Below are positions 25,904-38,058 of a DNA stretch of 64,000 nucleotides, piece by piece (positions within the stretch are counted from its first letter, which is position 1; each line of letters begins with the position of its first letter). Made by a program: the position numbers and the translations under genes. Location of the stretch: contig CM049316.1 of NCBI GenBank assembly GCA_026874595.1, forward strand, positions 33,301,339 to 33,365,338. The letters are read 5' to 3'. The stretch comes from Sipunculus nudus (taxonomy: Eukaryota > Annelida > Sipuncula > Golfingiida > Sipunculidae). The notes under the pieces are model-generated. The model had not been told where the DNA came from, searched no databases, and saw nothing but the letters and a program-made list of their open reading frames with translations.

Positions 25904-28900
25904 ATATATATATATAAGCAGCACATAGAAAAATGTTACAGTTTTGGATTTCTTAGATGTTCTTTTTATGTAGCCTCTGTCAGACCCTTGGATTGCATGC
26001 AAGGCATGGAGACATAATAGGCACCACCCAATACCAATACCAATCGACCACTGGGTGAAGAGGGTTCAAACCTTGTGGTGAAGACTCTGGCATGGGGCCT
26101 CAGTACCAAAGGCAGTCTAAATGGGATAAAATGTGCAGTCAGTCCCAGTAAGCAATTTAGTGCCCTGTCCAATACAAAATGCTCTGGAAAATGTTGTATA
26201 TTCTGAACTCCCAGTTTATGTGTAACACAATATTATTGGATCAGTCATAATATATAACCTGACTCAGACTGATTAAGATTCATCCCTCCATCTACAGAAA
26301 CAATGACAAACCAGCATCTTCAACATATATCTTAGATTTCCTTTACCTTTGGATCTGGGAAAAAATTGTTTAAACGCAAGCTAATTTCCTTGCAGGAATC
26401 TGTGCTATTATCTGGACTCATCAACTCACAAAATTTATTATAGCACCTCAGAATATGATATGCGGTATAAGAAGGGTCAAGTAAAGAGATTAAAAATAAA
26501 AAACAAGAATAAGAAACTTAAGAACAAAATTTCTCACCCACACTTCTGTCTGTTTAGCAATGCAGTGTTTGAAATAAAAAGTTAACTTAAACTTTTCTTC
26601 TGAAATATGGTGTCGAATTAATAACAAGATCAGACTTTCCTAATGAAACACACGTCCTTACAATAACCCCCTTTACCCATCCCTGTTTAACAATTTTTTT
26701 GTTGGAGGTAACCTCCTCCATTTTTTCATGCTTGCTTGTTCAAGTATATGTACATCTGTAGAATTCCATTCAAGTTTTGGTTTATGTGAAAGGACAGTAT
26801 CACAAGTTTCCAGTCATGTTATATCCTGGTGTAACTACTGCACCTGCAGGCCTTGGGTGTGAAATCCGGCCAATAGCTGGGTCATACCACTGAGGAACCC
26901 CTGAAAGGCGCACTTGTTTGTGAGTGAAACACTGCCGTTGGGCACAGCCTTCCCAATAAGCCTGCAGAGCGCTAACCCGGGGGGGGGGGGGGGGGGGGTC
27001 GACCATTAAAAATCTCACCACTATGGCTAGATTCAAACTCACCATCTCCCTGCTTTGAGTCCCATGCTCTACCCCTGAGCCACAGAAGCCAATCTGGTTA
27101 ACAATCTTATCAAGTCAATGAATCACTAAGTTGGATCAGTAAAAAGGTAATCTGTCCAACATAAAATTGATCATTTTAAATATTCAAATCCTTATACACA
27201 ACCAACATCACCAACTTGAACAAGAAACTTAGTTATGCTCTCTTTTTTTATACTGTAACACTAGGACTCTAAATGTTAATCACTGAACAGGTATTTTATT
27301 CTCTTCTCAGTTCTCCTCCAGTTTTACAAAAGAATTCACAAAATAGACAAAAGAAAATCCAGAGACAACCCCTTAGGAGTGTATGGTTGCTATGGTAACA
27401 TATTGCAGTACGGTAGGCTCCAGTAAAGAAGCCTATATTTATATGTAACTTGAGCCTGTGGATAACTTGACAGGTGTACACAGCCAGATCAATATTTGTG
27501 GTACCCTAGGAAGCATGCAAGTCTCTTGAGAAGTCATTACCTGCAGTCACAAAAGCAGTGCTCTCATGTTATTAACAGCTTACCTTGCCTGCAGACTGAT
27601 ATTGTGTGACAGTGCTGCTAAAATGACATGACTGGCACTATAAGCTTGTACAGATGTACTAAACATAGAAACAGATGTGCCCTGATATTTCCATGATTAA
27701 CATGGAATTTTATACTACCGGAAATATAGTGCTGTGCAATCTGGCGTAACTGGTATTTTAAGTAATTCTAATATTTCTGGGCTCTTTACAATATGATAAA
27801 AAAATATACTGATCCGTAAGTATTTAAAAATATTAATAACTAACCAGGGTAATTAATGATTGACTATGAAACAATTTACATTAATCAGAAGGGAAAAGAT
27901 TTTGCAACAAAGAAAACCAACCATCGTTAAAAGATCTAAGACCTCAGCATGTGCGTGTCAGTGTCAATAAGACAAAAAGAAGGCTGACACATACAGTAGA
28001 CCCTTGCTATTACAAACACCAACATGTGATTCTACTCAATATAGAGAGGTGTCCATGTAATGGATAATTAACTCATCTACATTCAACTTGAGCAACTGAA
28101 CTGTGTACAATTATTACTACAATATAAACATGACCATGTTAATTAAGTGTCCACAACAGAGTAATGACCACAATAGAGAAGTGCAGCCAGTAAAAAAAAA
28201 AAAAAAAAAAAGAGTCCCAAAATTATGACTGGTGTATTAAGATTAACTGGTTTCTGTGGTTGCCTTTTGTTCATGAGGGTTTAACAATATTCGCAATGTT
28301 AAATAACTGCGAAAGTGAACCAAAGGGAATAAGATGCCATATGCACTTAAATGGTCATTAATTAATATAATAATATAACAACTGTAACAGAAATTAATGA
28401 GATAGTGTCTGACTTATTCATATATAATAAAATACAAATATTGATTTTATTCTCTCTGGTGTTATCATGAAAATGAAACCCTCGAGAAAAATTCAAAATG
28501 AAAAATTGTGAAATTTCAGCCTTGCTAATATGAAGCCAACCACAGTAATTGGGCAGTCATCTTCAAAGGCCCTGGTGAAATATGTCAAGGAGAGGGCTAA
28601 AAAACTGAGTTGCTTTGAATTTAAAGTTTTATGTTAAAATTTATTGGAGAGCTACATCCCACCATATTATTATTATTTCAACAGACATAATGGTTGTTAT
28701 AGAGATACAAATTTATCCTGATATTAATCAGAATAGGTAAAAAGTTATAAATGCTCTTAAGTTCTTTCTACAGCATAAATAATGAATGATATATGAACAT
28801 TTAGGGCTTATACTGAACTGATATCACCTTATTATATGACAGTATCAATACAACAATTTATGCATGGATCAACAAACTTTGCTTTATAAGTCACCCCGAT

Positions 28901-30839
28901 ACACTGACCAAACTAATACATTAATCATGAGGTGCAGCCACATGATTTGCAGACAATGAACAGTGTGTACCTAGTCCTTATAATGCTAACTTGAAGATAT
29001 CAAGTTTACTGTAAACACTTTCTTGTAAGTTTAAAGTTTACTTCCAGTTCCGTGCTGCCTTTTACAACATCCTTTATCTGTCACCCCGGTACAATTTTTT
29101 TTTTCATCGACAAGCCTAGAATTGTATGGAAAATACTAATGTTCAATATCTTATATAAAGATAAAAACAAATAAGAAAGAACCTGTGTCCTTAATGTTTG
29201 TCTCTTGTGCGGTCAGCTTCAAATATATATATATTTACTGTCTAATATTGCTAGGGAATAAAGGGAAATAATGAATTTTAATATTATTATATTATTATAT
29301 TATTATAACAGGTCACCTGTTCCCTATATCTTATAAGATGTAGCCTACCAGGTGAGCAAGCTGATTGGTTAATAGCCTCATGAACAATGCATTAGGTCAC
29401 TAATAAGGAATAGTTTCTACAATCAAGGGAGCAAATGTGTATAACAGCTGTTGCATGTGGTATGCTTAAGTGCCATGTCCCCAGAACATGACTCACTGAA
29501 CAGATCTGTATCCGCTGATCCTACCACATGGTGATTGACAGGTCCATGCCAGTATTGATTTTTTTGTAATCACTGTATCACAGGCCTACTCTAAAGAATG
29601 CTTTTTAATGGTAACCGGTACTAGATAAATAAAACATCATTGTGTATGTTCCCTATGTTGTGAGCCCAAAACTATTTGAAGTCTTTATATATTCTGTTAA
29701 AACACTTGTGTACTAGCTTGATACTGGAGGGGGTTTGATGTTGCTGCCTGAGGATCTAGTTTATATAAATAGAATCAATCATGTCATCATAAATTGTTTT
29801 TTTTTTTTTATAAATTTGAGAATACTCAGTTTATAAGGCAAATTGGGTACCAGTGCAGACATAGATTAAAAAAAACATTAATTATCAATAACACATTTTA
29901 TATAATTTACTTTTGATGTAAAGGCTTATTCTTTGCAAAATATACCGAAGGGACCACATACATGCATGAAAACACTTCCTAGAGAGACCAAAATTCATCC
30001 AAGTCATACACTTATAAAACTATGATATTTATAATTAATTCAATCAAAAGAAATGAATTAATATTTTTCACAATGTCAGTCAATATGTGCTCTGTTGCAA
30101 GTGTCCCTAAATCTCATCTAGATAATTCTTAAGTTCTCTTCTAAACCGTCTCAGTGAATTGGTTGGGTCTGCTATATCAGTCAGTTGCTCGTGAATATGG
30201 CTTTATATGTTGAGTATGGTACAATATATAGTGCAGCAGATATTCTGATGTTTGCAGTCACTGATTGGAGGGTCATGAACCCGTAATAAACACGATTTCC
30301 ATTTAGTCACAATAGCCACTAAATTCTTCCTTGTTTACATTGGAAGCTGTGCAAGACTGGGTCAGATATATGCATATATAACTAAAAATATATTTAAATG
30401 TTAATCGCTTTACATCTTACACAATATAACCTGAGAGTTAAAGATCAATATCCATTGTATTGCGGAAATATTACAGGTCTTGATTGCACTGATTTGATTT
30501 TGGCGCTGCGCGCTAGAACAAGGGCGAGCACGTTTCAACATGTTTACACAGTATCTAACGGGTGTAAACTCTGTGTCTTATACGGGGCAACCCCCTACTT
30601 TTTAACGATGTACCGTGACTGACAGTCAAAATGAGCTTTGGATGTTCTAGTAAAATGTGTTAACTCACTTTTGTTTGGTCTTCTCCCGCTTTTTCAGCTT
30701 CGTCTAACCGCCTGAGTCTATTTTCATACAGCCCTCTAAACTCGTTCAGGAGTCCATGCATTTGTGTCGGGCCCCTCGAAACGGGCCTCGAACCACCGTC
30801 CGTTCGCCTGCGAGGCGGGGTTATACCCCTTTCTGTCAT
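5264..30839 (-). CDS. Coiled-coil protein gene, 5' three coding exons (gene continues beyond left edge)
   Basis: Join of 30839-30669, 17872-17723 and 5347-5264 on the minus strand, 57+50+28 codons with every junction in phase 0. The Met at 30839 is the first ATG after an in-frame TAG. Residues 1-35 are basic, Pro/Arg-rich and probably disordered. From the segment [20 protein letters not shown] onward the protein is charged and heptad-like, with [20 protein letters not shown] in exon 2 and [20 protein letters not shown] in exon 3, predicting a long alpha-helical coiled coil, possibly structural or centrosome/cilium-related. I do not recognise the family with certainty and assign no function. 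Further exons may lie between these. The introns of 12.8 and 12.4 kb are packed with repeats, and a LINE lies antisense just past exon 3. Confidence 0.75.
5348..8698. other. Intronic sequence without recognised features
   Basis: AT-rich intron of the coiled-coil gene between exon 3 and the first large repeat. I see no exon with good splice sites and coding phase, and no clear repeat boundary. A small exon could be missed. Confidence 0.5.
8699..11122 (+). mobile_element. Large palindrome-ended non-autonomous repeat, copy C
   Basis: Begins AACAAGTGACCCATGGGTCA followed by GCTCAGCTG, and ends, after a (ACGG)n-like stretch at about 11045-11075, with AGTCAGCTGATCTAA. These ends match copies A and B. 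Most of the right half is a tandem array with about 140-bp period (see 10040-10890). No protein-coding capacity is seen. It is the most diverged of the + copies, with a mutated 3' hairpin. The limits are inferred from the shared ends. Confidence 0.55.
10040..10890 (+). repeat. Tandem array, about 140-bp units with TGACCTTTGACCT cores
   Basis: Clear units carry the core at 10368, 10505, 10640 and 10786 (spacings 137, 135 and 146 bp), each followed by a GGTAGGTGAGCTATATGTG-like and a GGAAGGTTTGGGATGAAA-like block. Degenerate units extend left to about 10040. The core is two AGGTCA half-sites spaced by one base on the opposite strand. The array lies inside repeat copy C. Confidence 0.75.
11597..11705 (-). 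repeat. tRNA-like SINE fragment, family 1
   Basis: Minus strand carries a box-B-like GGTTCAAACCCC and a degenerate A box upstream of it; the stretch matches the copy at 47376-47488 over about 100 bp, including GAGGTTCTATAAC at its left end. Too degenerate and too long between boxes to be a working tRNA gene. Confidence 0.6.
11706..17722. other. Intronic sequence without recognised features
   Basis: About 6 kb of AT-rich intron. Short open stretches occur on both strands, but none has family motifs or coding splice sites. No clear repeat ends seen. Confidence 0.45.
17723..17872 (-). CDS. Coiled-coil gene, coding exon 2
   Basis: 150 bp with a CTTCCAG acceptor and a GCAAAG|GTAAGC donor. The 50 codons are open only in the frame that joins exon 1 in phase 0, giving [20 protein letters not shown] and a strongly charged helix. 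Codon 2 follows QTK of exon 1 without breaking the heptad pattern. Confidence 0.82.
18122..19935 (+). mobile_element. Large palindrome-ended non-autonomous repeat, copy A
   Basis: Starts AACAAGGGACCCACGGGTCA then GCGCTCAGCTGA. It ends with a (ACAG)n microsatellite, then the hairpin GCTCAGATTACT-TAT-AGTCAGCTGAGC at 19906-19932 and a terminal TAA. Internal text around 19370-19520 and 19780-19860 also occurs in copies B and D. No coding capacity. A G-tract lies at 18994-19047. Confidence 0.65.
18994..19047 (+). repeat. (GGT)n followed by a 17-G tract and further G runs
   Basis: A GGT repeat runs into 17 consecutive G (19015-19031), then GGGG and a second run of seven G. The strand has ample G runs for a quadruplex. 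Long homopolymers are also prone to assembly error. Confidence 0.8.
19936..21276. other. Intronic sequence between repeat copies A and B
   Basis: AT-rich. A stretch at about 20860-21205 is less AT-rich, holds a box-B-like GGGTTCAAATC at 20898-20908 and is open for 74 codons on both strands. It may be a repeat fragment; nothing identifies it as coding. Confidence 0.35.
21277..24432 (+). mobile_element. Large palindrome-ended non-autonomous repeat, copy B (composite)
   Basis: Best-preserved ends. The 5' end has a perfect 12-bp palindrome GACCCATGGGTC at 21283-21294 followed by GCGCTCAGCTGA. The 3' end has a long ACGG/ACAG microsatellite (24328-24380) and the hairpin GCTCAGATGACT-TAT-AGTCAGCTGAGC (24403-24429, 11 of 12 pairs), then TAA. 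The right-hand module is present twice, about 23050-23600 and 23720-24432, the first truncated, so the copy is either internally duplicated or nested. No open frame with recognisable domains. Confidence 0.7.
25366..25488 (-). CDS. Candidate alternative first exon of the coiled-coil gene
   Basis: A 41-codon open frame starts at ATG 25488, just after an in-frame stop, and runs exactly into a strong GTATG|GTAAGT donor in phase 0, so it could splice to exon 2 and place an alternative N terminus ([11 protein letters not shown]...) before VRARIL. As an internal exon using the AG at 25494 it would be 128 bp and shift the frame to a stop, so only use as an alternative first exon, or as a poison exon, makes sense. 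It could be chance; there is no independent support. Confidence 0.35.
25810..25917. repeat. Compound microsatellite (ATAC)n (AT)n
   Basis: Six tetranucleotide units of the ATAC type pass into about 40 AT dinucleotides with one interruption. Apparent open frames of alternating Ile and Tyr are artefacts of the repeat. Confidence 0.95.
26812..27090 (-). mobile_element. tRNA-derived SINE, family 2, minus-strand copy
   Basis: The minus strand starts GGCTTCTGTGGCTCAGGGGT (A box TGGCTCAGGGGT) and has box B GAGTTTGAATC about 45 bp on, typical of a pol III tRNA-like head. The body, broken by a 20-nt G/C homopolymer near 26979-26998, contains a CTCACAAACAAGTGCG segment closely matching the + strand copy at 51900-52275 in the same order after its own head. 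Confidence 0.75.
27994..28190. mobile_element. Short pogo/Tigger-like transposon fragment
   Basis: Begins CAGTAGACCCTTGCTATTAC, resembling the CAGT.GACC..TGCTAT termini of pogo-group elements, followed by echoes such as GAGAGGTGTCCATG and GAGTAATGACCACAATAGAG, and runs into poly-A at 28190. No transposase sequence. The call rests on terminal resemblance only. Confidence 0.4.
30669..30839 (-). CDS. Coiled-coil gene, coding exon 1
   Basis: 57 codons from ATG at 30839 to an ACAAAA|GTGAGT donor (intron starts at 30668). In-frame TAG lies upstream, so no further N-terminal coding is visible. The exon is GC-rich and CpG-containing compared with the surrounding AT-rich DNA, as expected near a promoter. 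It begins basic and Pro/Arg-rich and ends in the first coiled-coil heptads. Confidence 0.78.
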
Positions 30840-31027
30840 TCTAGCTGGTAACCCTGATGTCTCACTACCTGCTGTCACCAGTCCTGTAGCAGATATTCCC
30901 TACATTTGTCCCAATGTGACAGGATTCTTGGAAATTTTACACCATTTTTGTTGGCATCGTCAGCTTGTAATCCCCGCTGCTGTTGACAAGCCTCGTTTTC
31001 GCTGCAAACGCAAATTTCTACAACGTG

Positions 31028-31118
31028 ATTGGCCAATTTCCGAGATCCTCGAAAGGGGAATTCCGGAGAGGGCTGTTCCAGACCGAAAATTAAAATATCA
31101 CTGTCAGTCCTCGATTGG
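31028..31118 (-). promoter_or_regulatory. Two CCAAT boxes upstream of the coiled-coil gene
   Basis: On the minus strand the sequence reads CAGCCAATCGAGG (CCAAT at 31114-31118) and GGCCAATCACG (CCAAT at 31028-31032), 190-280 bp upstream of the ATG at 30839, in a locally CpG-containing stretch. NF-Y commonly binds such motifs in TATA-less promoters. No TATA box is seen between them and the ATG. Assignment as promoter is inference from position. Confidence 0.45.
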
Positions 31119-31380
31119 CTGAAATTGCTGACCCTGCTCGTGTAGGCCTACAACAGTTCATGAAGGCTTCGTGTAATCATGCAAAGGGCTACAAAATTTA
31201 GATTGCACAGACTTGAGAAAGAACCCACAATGGGGAAAATAGTAAAGAAAGGTGTCAAATAAAACAAATATTTTACCCATCTTCAGGAATTATTTTATTT
31301 TATCGTTATTATTATTTTTTTAAACATTTATAGTCAGTATAAACTGATTTTTTCTAAAAAAAATATTTTCTAATACTGTA

Positions 31381-31577
<197 letters not shown>

Positions 31578-31907
31578 TTTGTGGTCGGAATATAATATGT
31601 TTTGAAGAAAACACTTGACCAATGAACCCTAAATTTATTGATCGCCATATTATTCCTGAATTATTGACCATATTTGAAAATTCAGTTTGACCTTTTCCCC
31701 ATGTTGAAGGGTCAAGATGAGGCCAGAGGCCTACATGTGATCAAAGGTCTCGCAAAGGTCTAGCAAACCTCTCACAGACCTTTTTTTCGAGTGATCAAAA
31801 CTTTCGCAAAATCACTAAAAGGCGCAGGCTCTTGTAAATTTGCGAATTTCAAAATCAGTATACTCTTTTCAAATAATCCCATGTGAATACATAAACATTA
31901 CTTTATA

Positions 31908-31975
<68 letters not shown>

Positions 31976-33392
31976 GATGTTTATATTTTAATAATGTTTT
32001 ATATAATTATACCATATAGTTATAAAGTAAATATATAAATATGTTTTTGCACCTTATATGTTTCTATTTCATTAAATTGTCATAACACTGATATATGACA
32101 TACAATATATTATATATATTCAATATTTCTAAACACTTTTCATCACATACGTCGTCCTTTGTTTACACACAATTTGAATATCTAAATAGAGAATCTTAAA
32201 ATACATAGTAAGCAAAAAAATCTTATTTATGAAAAAAAATCTAATATTTACTGCATAGAAATAAATGGTTCTAATTTAGAATATATTATTATATTATATA
32301 TTAACATCATCCGTGAACTGAATTAATTAGCTGATTAATTATCTCTTATTTTTGCATCAGTTATCGGTTCTATCGGTATTTCTCAGCATGATTTATTGGA
32401 GAATTTGAATATATAATGGACAGTAATAGTACAGAATTAAAATGTTCCATTGAACATTTGATTCCACACAGGAATTCATGAAAACTTTAAAACATTAAGA
32501 TCAAAGATACGCCACCAGAATGGTGAGGTAACAAATCAATGTTCCAAGTTTTATGTTGGCACTGGTCAAAGGTTGCATGTCTATAGCATATCTATGACAG
32601 ATGTGTCTATAAAATCACTTTGGACAGGTTCACATTTGTGAAAATCAGAAAATTACTTAACCTGGTAAATAATCAAATTTGTATTACATGAATCTGTACA
32701 GGTTAACATTAATGCGAATTATGAAATATAATGCTTACACTCGAGTTTCATATGATATAAAGACCTTGGAAATATTCCTGATTTTGAAAATTTATAACTT
32801 TTTTAACACTGTAAGAATATATAAGATTTTACCGAAATCTCCACAATGAGAACATATGCATATGTAAAAATGTATTATTAATATAACAATATCAAGATTC
32901 ACATTCAACCATGCAGTGTGTATATGCGCATATACATCGTGCTGATTGGGAGGATTGCATAATAATATACAAAGTATAAATACCACATAAAAGCGAATTT
33001 CTCCCAATAAGGCTTGATGATTATGATAGTTATTAAAGTGTAAATAAACAAATTAAATTATCTTTTGCGGATGTTTACCAGGCGTTCAAATAATTACTGT
33101 AATTAAATATGCAATTAAGGGATGCGTTGGATCGGCGTTAGAAAACGCAGCAAGAGGTCCAAGGCTCAACGCCTTTCAACGCTCCTCCCTTCTCCCTCCC
33201 TCTAATCCTTTAAAAATCGTGATATGCCAATTTAACGTCAGGGATTAGTTCTAAAGTCGCAGCTATGATTTCTTGATTTTCCTGGCCCCTTGGCTTTAAT
33301 ACCTGAAATCCAGATTTAAATAATTTCATATAATTCACCTCTTTCAAAAGACAGCGCAGCCCCAAGCCATGGGCCTATAAACATTATTATTA

Positions 33393-33446
<54 letters not shown>

Positions 33447-33734
33447 ATATATTATACATGTAATATATATAATGGCAAATAAAGCAGATTTGGACTTTAT
33501 ACGGGAAAAACTGTACAAGAATATCCGTCGAGACGTAAGATCAAACATGCAATGAATGCATTGACCTTATTTGAACATATGCTTGTCTGCTGTGTATGAC
33601 ACAGGCGTATCCCGAAAGTCAATAAAACGTGGGTTGCGAGTGTTCGCAAAAGCTGATTAATCGCAAATTTGCGAAAGTTTCGGTCATATAGGCCTTCACG
33701 GCAGGTTGTTGACACTTGTTCGCCGCGCAAGGTT

Positions 33735-36700
33735 TAAACAAACAAACAAACAAACAAACAAATGCTTTATTCCGGAAATGAAGGCCACAGGCCCATAGTT
33801 CAAAATATATGTGAATGTAAAGTCAATACAAAAATAATATTACATGTATCAGTATTGCATAGATGTTACTTATATATAAGTTATTATAATCATGACTTAC
33901 AATAATTTGATAAATAAATAAATACATTTCACATGAAAATGCAATCCATTCATTCTGTGCAATATATTCTAATATGCATTTTATAACTGACCTGAAAAAA
34001 AAAAAAAAAAATAATAATAATAAATTTAATACCTGGTTAAATATTGTATTAACTTTGCTTTAAATGTCTACTTCGTTTTTCCTCTAACTCATTCTTGACT
34101 CAACTTAAATATACCGATGTGTACTAAACTGAAATTGTAATTAATAATAATAATAATAACATCAACACCAACAACAATAAAGACAATAGTAATTCATGTC
34201 AGTTGAAGTGGAAAAAAAAAAAAAAAAAAAAAAAAAAAGAGAGAGAGAGAATAGGCAACACAAAGAATTAATAACTAATTAAATAATAAACAAACAAACA
34301 ACTGACAAACACTCACCTGGAATAAAATGTAGTACAAGTCTGTTCGGTATACATTTTTTAAATATTAAAGGTATTCTTCTTCTTGTGTTCATACTTAATT
34401 TAAATAGAATTACATATGATCCTGAATGACAATTGTGCATTTACTATTCATTATATATCATCTTAAGCAAAACACAACATGTGAGTTAAAAATATTGTAC
34501 GCTCATAATGTTAATTCTGCCATCTGTTCAAAGTGTGTTATTCAACCATAAAAATTCTGTCGAACATTGAATGACTGATAAACAAAAATTGCTAATTTTG
34601 ATATATGTGTTGGATTTTCTGAATTTAATATTTCTTTAAAATTAATTTCATTGGTTTCATTCTTTTCAGCTCCCAAATATTTTTTCCTAAGTTCTGCATA
34701 CATTGGACATTCTAATATGAAATGGATCTCATCCTCTGTAATGTTGTATCCATGATTTAAGCAGTACATACATATTCTTTCTTCTATGTTAAGATTTTGA
34801 TGTCTGCCTGTTTCTATGGCTAATTTGTGATTAGAGCATCTAAGTTAAGCTAATACACATCTGTGATTTTTATTTGGAACACAGACAAGATATTTTTCTA
34901 ACGTTAACATAGATTTAAAAACACCATATGAGTACAATTTATTACAGGAGTTAATGTCATTTTGCCAATCTTGAACTGCTATATCTGTGAGTCTCTGTCT
35001 AATACCAGATAAAAACATTTTCTCATCTCCTACTTGTTGTGCCATCCATACATAGCCATAACCTGCCTGAAATAATAATGATCTTACACCACTGACCCAG
35101 TTATTTTTTCCATTATTATCTAAATTAAATAAACATGAATATATATGTTTTGGGAATCTGTTTGTATCCATATGTAATAGTCTTATCCAGTATTTCAGGC
35201 ATTTCAAAGAGTATTTAACGAATAGTGGTAATCTACCACATTCTCCTAAGGCAGCTGCATTAGGTGTACTTGCACTTACTTTAAGAATATACTTGCAAAA
35301 TTTATACTGTACTCTTTCTAAAATCATATATTTTGAATAACCCCACAATTCACAGCCATATAATAATATAGGTATCACCATGCTATCAAAAAGATAAAAA
35401 AGTTGTTTAACATTTAAATTAGTACATTTCCTATAGAAAGCTTTTATAACACATAATGCTTTGTTAGCTTGCATAATTTGTTGCTGATGTGTTTTTGTCC
35501 ATGACAATTTTGTTGTGAGGAAAATACCAAGATATTTGTAATTATTTACCACTTCTAACTTTTTGCCTTGGAAATACCAGTTTTTATTCTTTCGTAGTGG
35601 GCCGCCTCTTCTGAACACCATGACTTTTGTTTTTTTCCAAATTCACTTTCATACCATATTTAACACAAAATTGCTGAAGCTTCTCTATCTGCTTTTGTAG
35701 TCTGCCGACAGTATCTCCAAAATTTACGACATCATCAGCAAACATTAAAGTAGTTATATTTGGAAGATTCTCATTAACATATACACCTTTACAGTCAGAA
35801 TTTTCTAATATTTGTATATATTCATTGATAAATAGAGAAAAAAGTAAAGGACTGACCATACAGCCTTGTCTCATCCCTACTGAACATTGAAAGTACTCTG
35901 TAAGCCCACTTTCTGATAATACACATGACTTCATATTTGTATATAATGATTGCAAAACCCTTAAAATATTTCCATTAATACCATGGTTTATCAATACATT
36001 CCATAATATATTATGCTGCACTGAATCAAAAGCTTTAGAAAAATCGACATACAAACAATAAAATCTGCCTCTTTGTTTTGTTATATATTTTTGGACCATG
36101 GCTTGTAAAATAAAAATATTATCAATAGTACAGTACCCTTTCCTGTACCCTGCTTGTGCTTCTGACATCAAATTATTACTCTCAACATAATCTACTAATC
36201 TACTGTATAAGATTTTTGTCAAAATTTTCCCAGTTATATTTAGTAATGAAATACCTCTATAGTTACCTGGATTATTAATTGAACCTTTCTTGTGGAGAGG
36301 AATTATAATAGCTTTACACCACTCATCAGGAAAAACTCCAGAATGTAAAATTTTGTTAAACAAAGATACCAATAAAGGCTGCAGAACTGGATAGTATGAT
36401 TGTATAATTTCCAAAGATATTCCATCTGGACCTGGTGATTTCCCTTTTTGCATCTCATTTAACGCTTGTATTATTTCATCTGTAAGTATAGGTTTGTTGA
36501 AAGTAGGTTCTGCAAAGTGCTCAATGTTTATGGTAATGTCATCATTTTGTAATTGGTGATCATTTTCAGTTTCATTTACACTACTCATAAACAGATCTTT
36601 GAAGTAGTCGAACCATTGCTTAGCATCTATACTTGGAGTTCTCTTTTGTCTCTTATACTGTTTTACATATTTCCACATTTCATTTATATTTTTACTATTA

Positions 36701-37303
36701 AAAACTTTTGTTATCTTTGATTCCTGTTGAATTTTCTTCTTAGTATTGCATATATGTTTGAATGTCTGTTTTTCTGATTTATATTTATTTAATTCTTCTA
36801 GATTTCCTGATTTTCTGTATCTGTTTAATGTTGACAATTTTATTAGCTTTGCCCTGTTGCATTCTTCATCCCACCAATATGGTTGACTTCTTTTATATGT
36901 ATTTCCCTTTTTCACTTCAGATGTGATATTATATATCATGTTATTTAAACATTTTACTGCTTCATTAAGATCAATATTAATAAGATTATTGAATTTTTCA
37001 ATATATTTAAAAGTGATATTCTTGTCAATGTTTGTTATATTTGTACTGTCATTACATGGTAATTTATATTTTACCCATGGGTAGGTTTCCATGTTTGCAT
37101 TAGTTTTTATTATTTCTGACTTAAGTTCCAGAGTACATTTTCTGGGATAATGATCTGAAATATCCTCAGTAAGGACAGCAAAAGATTTAACAAAACAGAA
37201 CAACTCAGTACTAATAATTATGTAGTCAACTACACTTTGTCCAGTTTGTGTAACGCAGGTAAATTCACCTGATAAATCTGGTGCAAATCTGCCATTTAAG
37301 GTT
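33735..37303 (-). mobile_element. 5'-truncated Jockey/CR1-group LINE with (TTTG)n tail
   Basis: Read on the minus strand: truncated endonuclease end, reverse transcriptase, C-terminal region, 3' UTR and an AATAAAGCA followed by TTTG repeats at 33735-33765. A 5' break within the endonuclease near 37303 and a short 3' repeat tail are typical of LINE insertion. The reverse transcriptase style (NYRGISLL, YVDFSKAFDS) suggests the Jockey/CR1/L2 side of the tree; I cannot fix the clade. Only one intact-looking tail is present; target duplications were not found by eye. Confidence 0.8.
34542..37302 (-). pseudogene. Broken LINE ORF2 (endonuclease remnant, reverse transcriptase, C-terminal knuckle)
   Basis: From 37302 the frame reads the end of an APE-type endonuclease (VVDYIIIS, then SDHYP), then the reverse transcriptase with KSPGPDGISLE, GNYRGISLLN, YVDFSKAFDS, GMRQGCMVSPLL and FADD. 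A one-base excess in a 7-nt A run (35630-35636) shifts the frame just before KVMVFRRGG; the sequence then continues to 34848. There a TAA (34845-34847) replaces a probable Lys codon in the LAKLRC block, after which the same frame resumes and ends with CMYCLNHG...DEIHFILEC, a Cys/His knuckle, to a stop at 34542. Two lesions and a missing 5' end make it non-functional. The rest is well preserved, so the insertion is fairly recent. Confidence 0.85.
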
Positions 37304-37515
37304 TAGTTTTAGGCCTAATGCTATAATTTGTCTTCCGCCTTTCTTTTTTCTATGACTGGGTTAAGTAGAATGTTCTTTTTTTCTGGTTAATATGACCTCT
37401 TTGTATGTACATAAATAATCGTTTGTGACCGATTATATACACAATTGCAACCATAATTGATTATGAAAGAAAACGACCAATTACTGATATAATCGATTAC
37501 CTGGTAAACCACTAG

Positions 37516-37565
<50 letters not shown>

Positions 37566-38005
37566 TTGAAAAACCGCCTTCTTATGCGAAAAAAAAGTTT
37601 CATTTATTCTAGACAAATAAAATACAGCTATTCTTTCTTAAAGGAAGTGATATGGGTAAACGACTTTATTAAACGGCCGGAGAGCTATAAGAATTCATGG
37701 AACTCTCTATCATATAACATAGGAACATGCTTTAAATAAATGTACGACTGGTTGCTGGTATTGATAGTGGAAACAACTCTGTCTGCTCTGTATCTCCAAG
37801 GCTTCAAATGCTTGATGATGTTTCAACCATGCAGTGACACATGGCGGTAAACCATGATATAATTATACATTTTATTTATGTTTACGTGAACGTTAGCTCG
37901 GCTGTGTCAGAGCAGTGATGGGCAGGTAAAGTTTAATACATTGTATATAGATTGAATGGACATGTATTTAACTATAAGCGAGAGATCCTGAATCATAAAA
38001 CGCTG

Positions 38006-38058
<53 letters not shown>

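Larger units (their letters stand above)
24433..30668. other. Remainder of the first intron of the coiled-coil gene
   Basis: Apart from the separately listed candidate exon, microsatellite, SINE and pogo-like fragment, this is AT-rich DNA with simple runs such as (TATTAT)n near 29280-29306 and poly-A at 28190-28211. No further gene is supported. Confidence 0.45.

Noticed and set aside
27580-27616. Possible 31-bp micro-exon on the minus strand (GTAAGC donor)
   Set aside because: Length breaks the phase-0 join of the coiled-coil exons and nothing supports its use.
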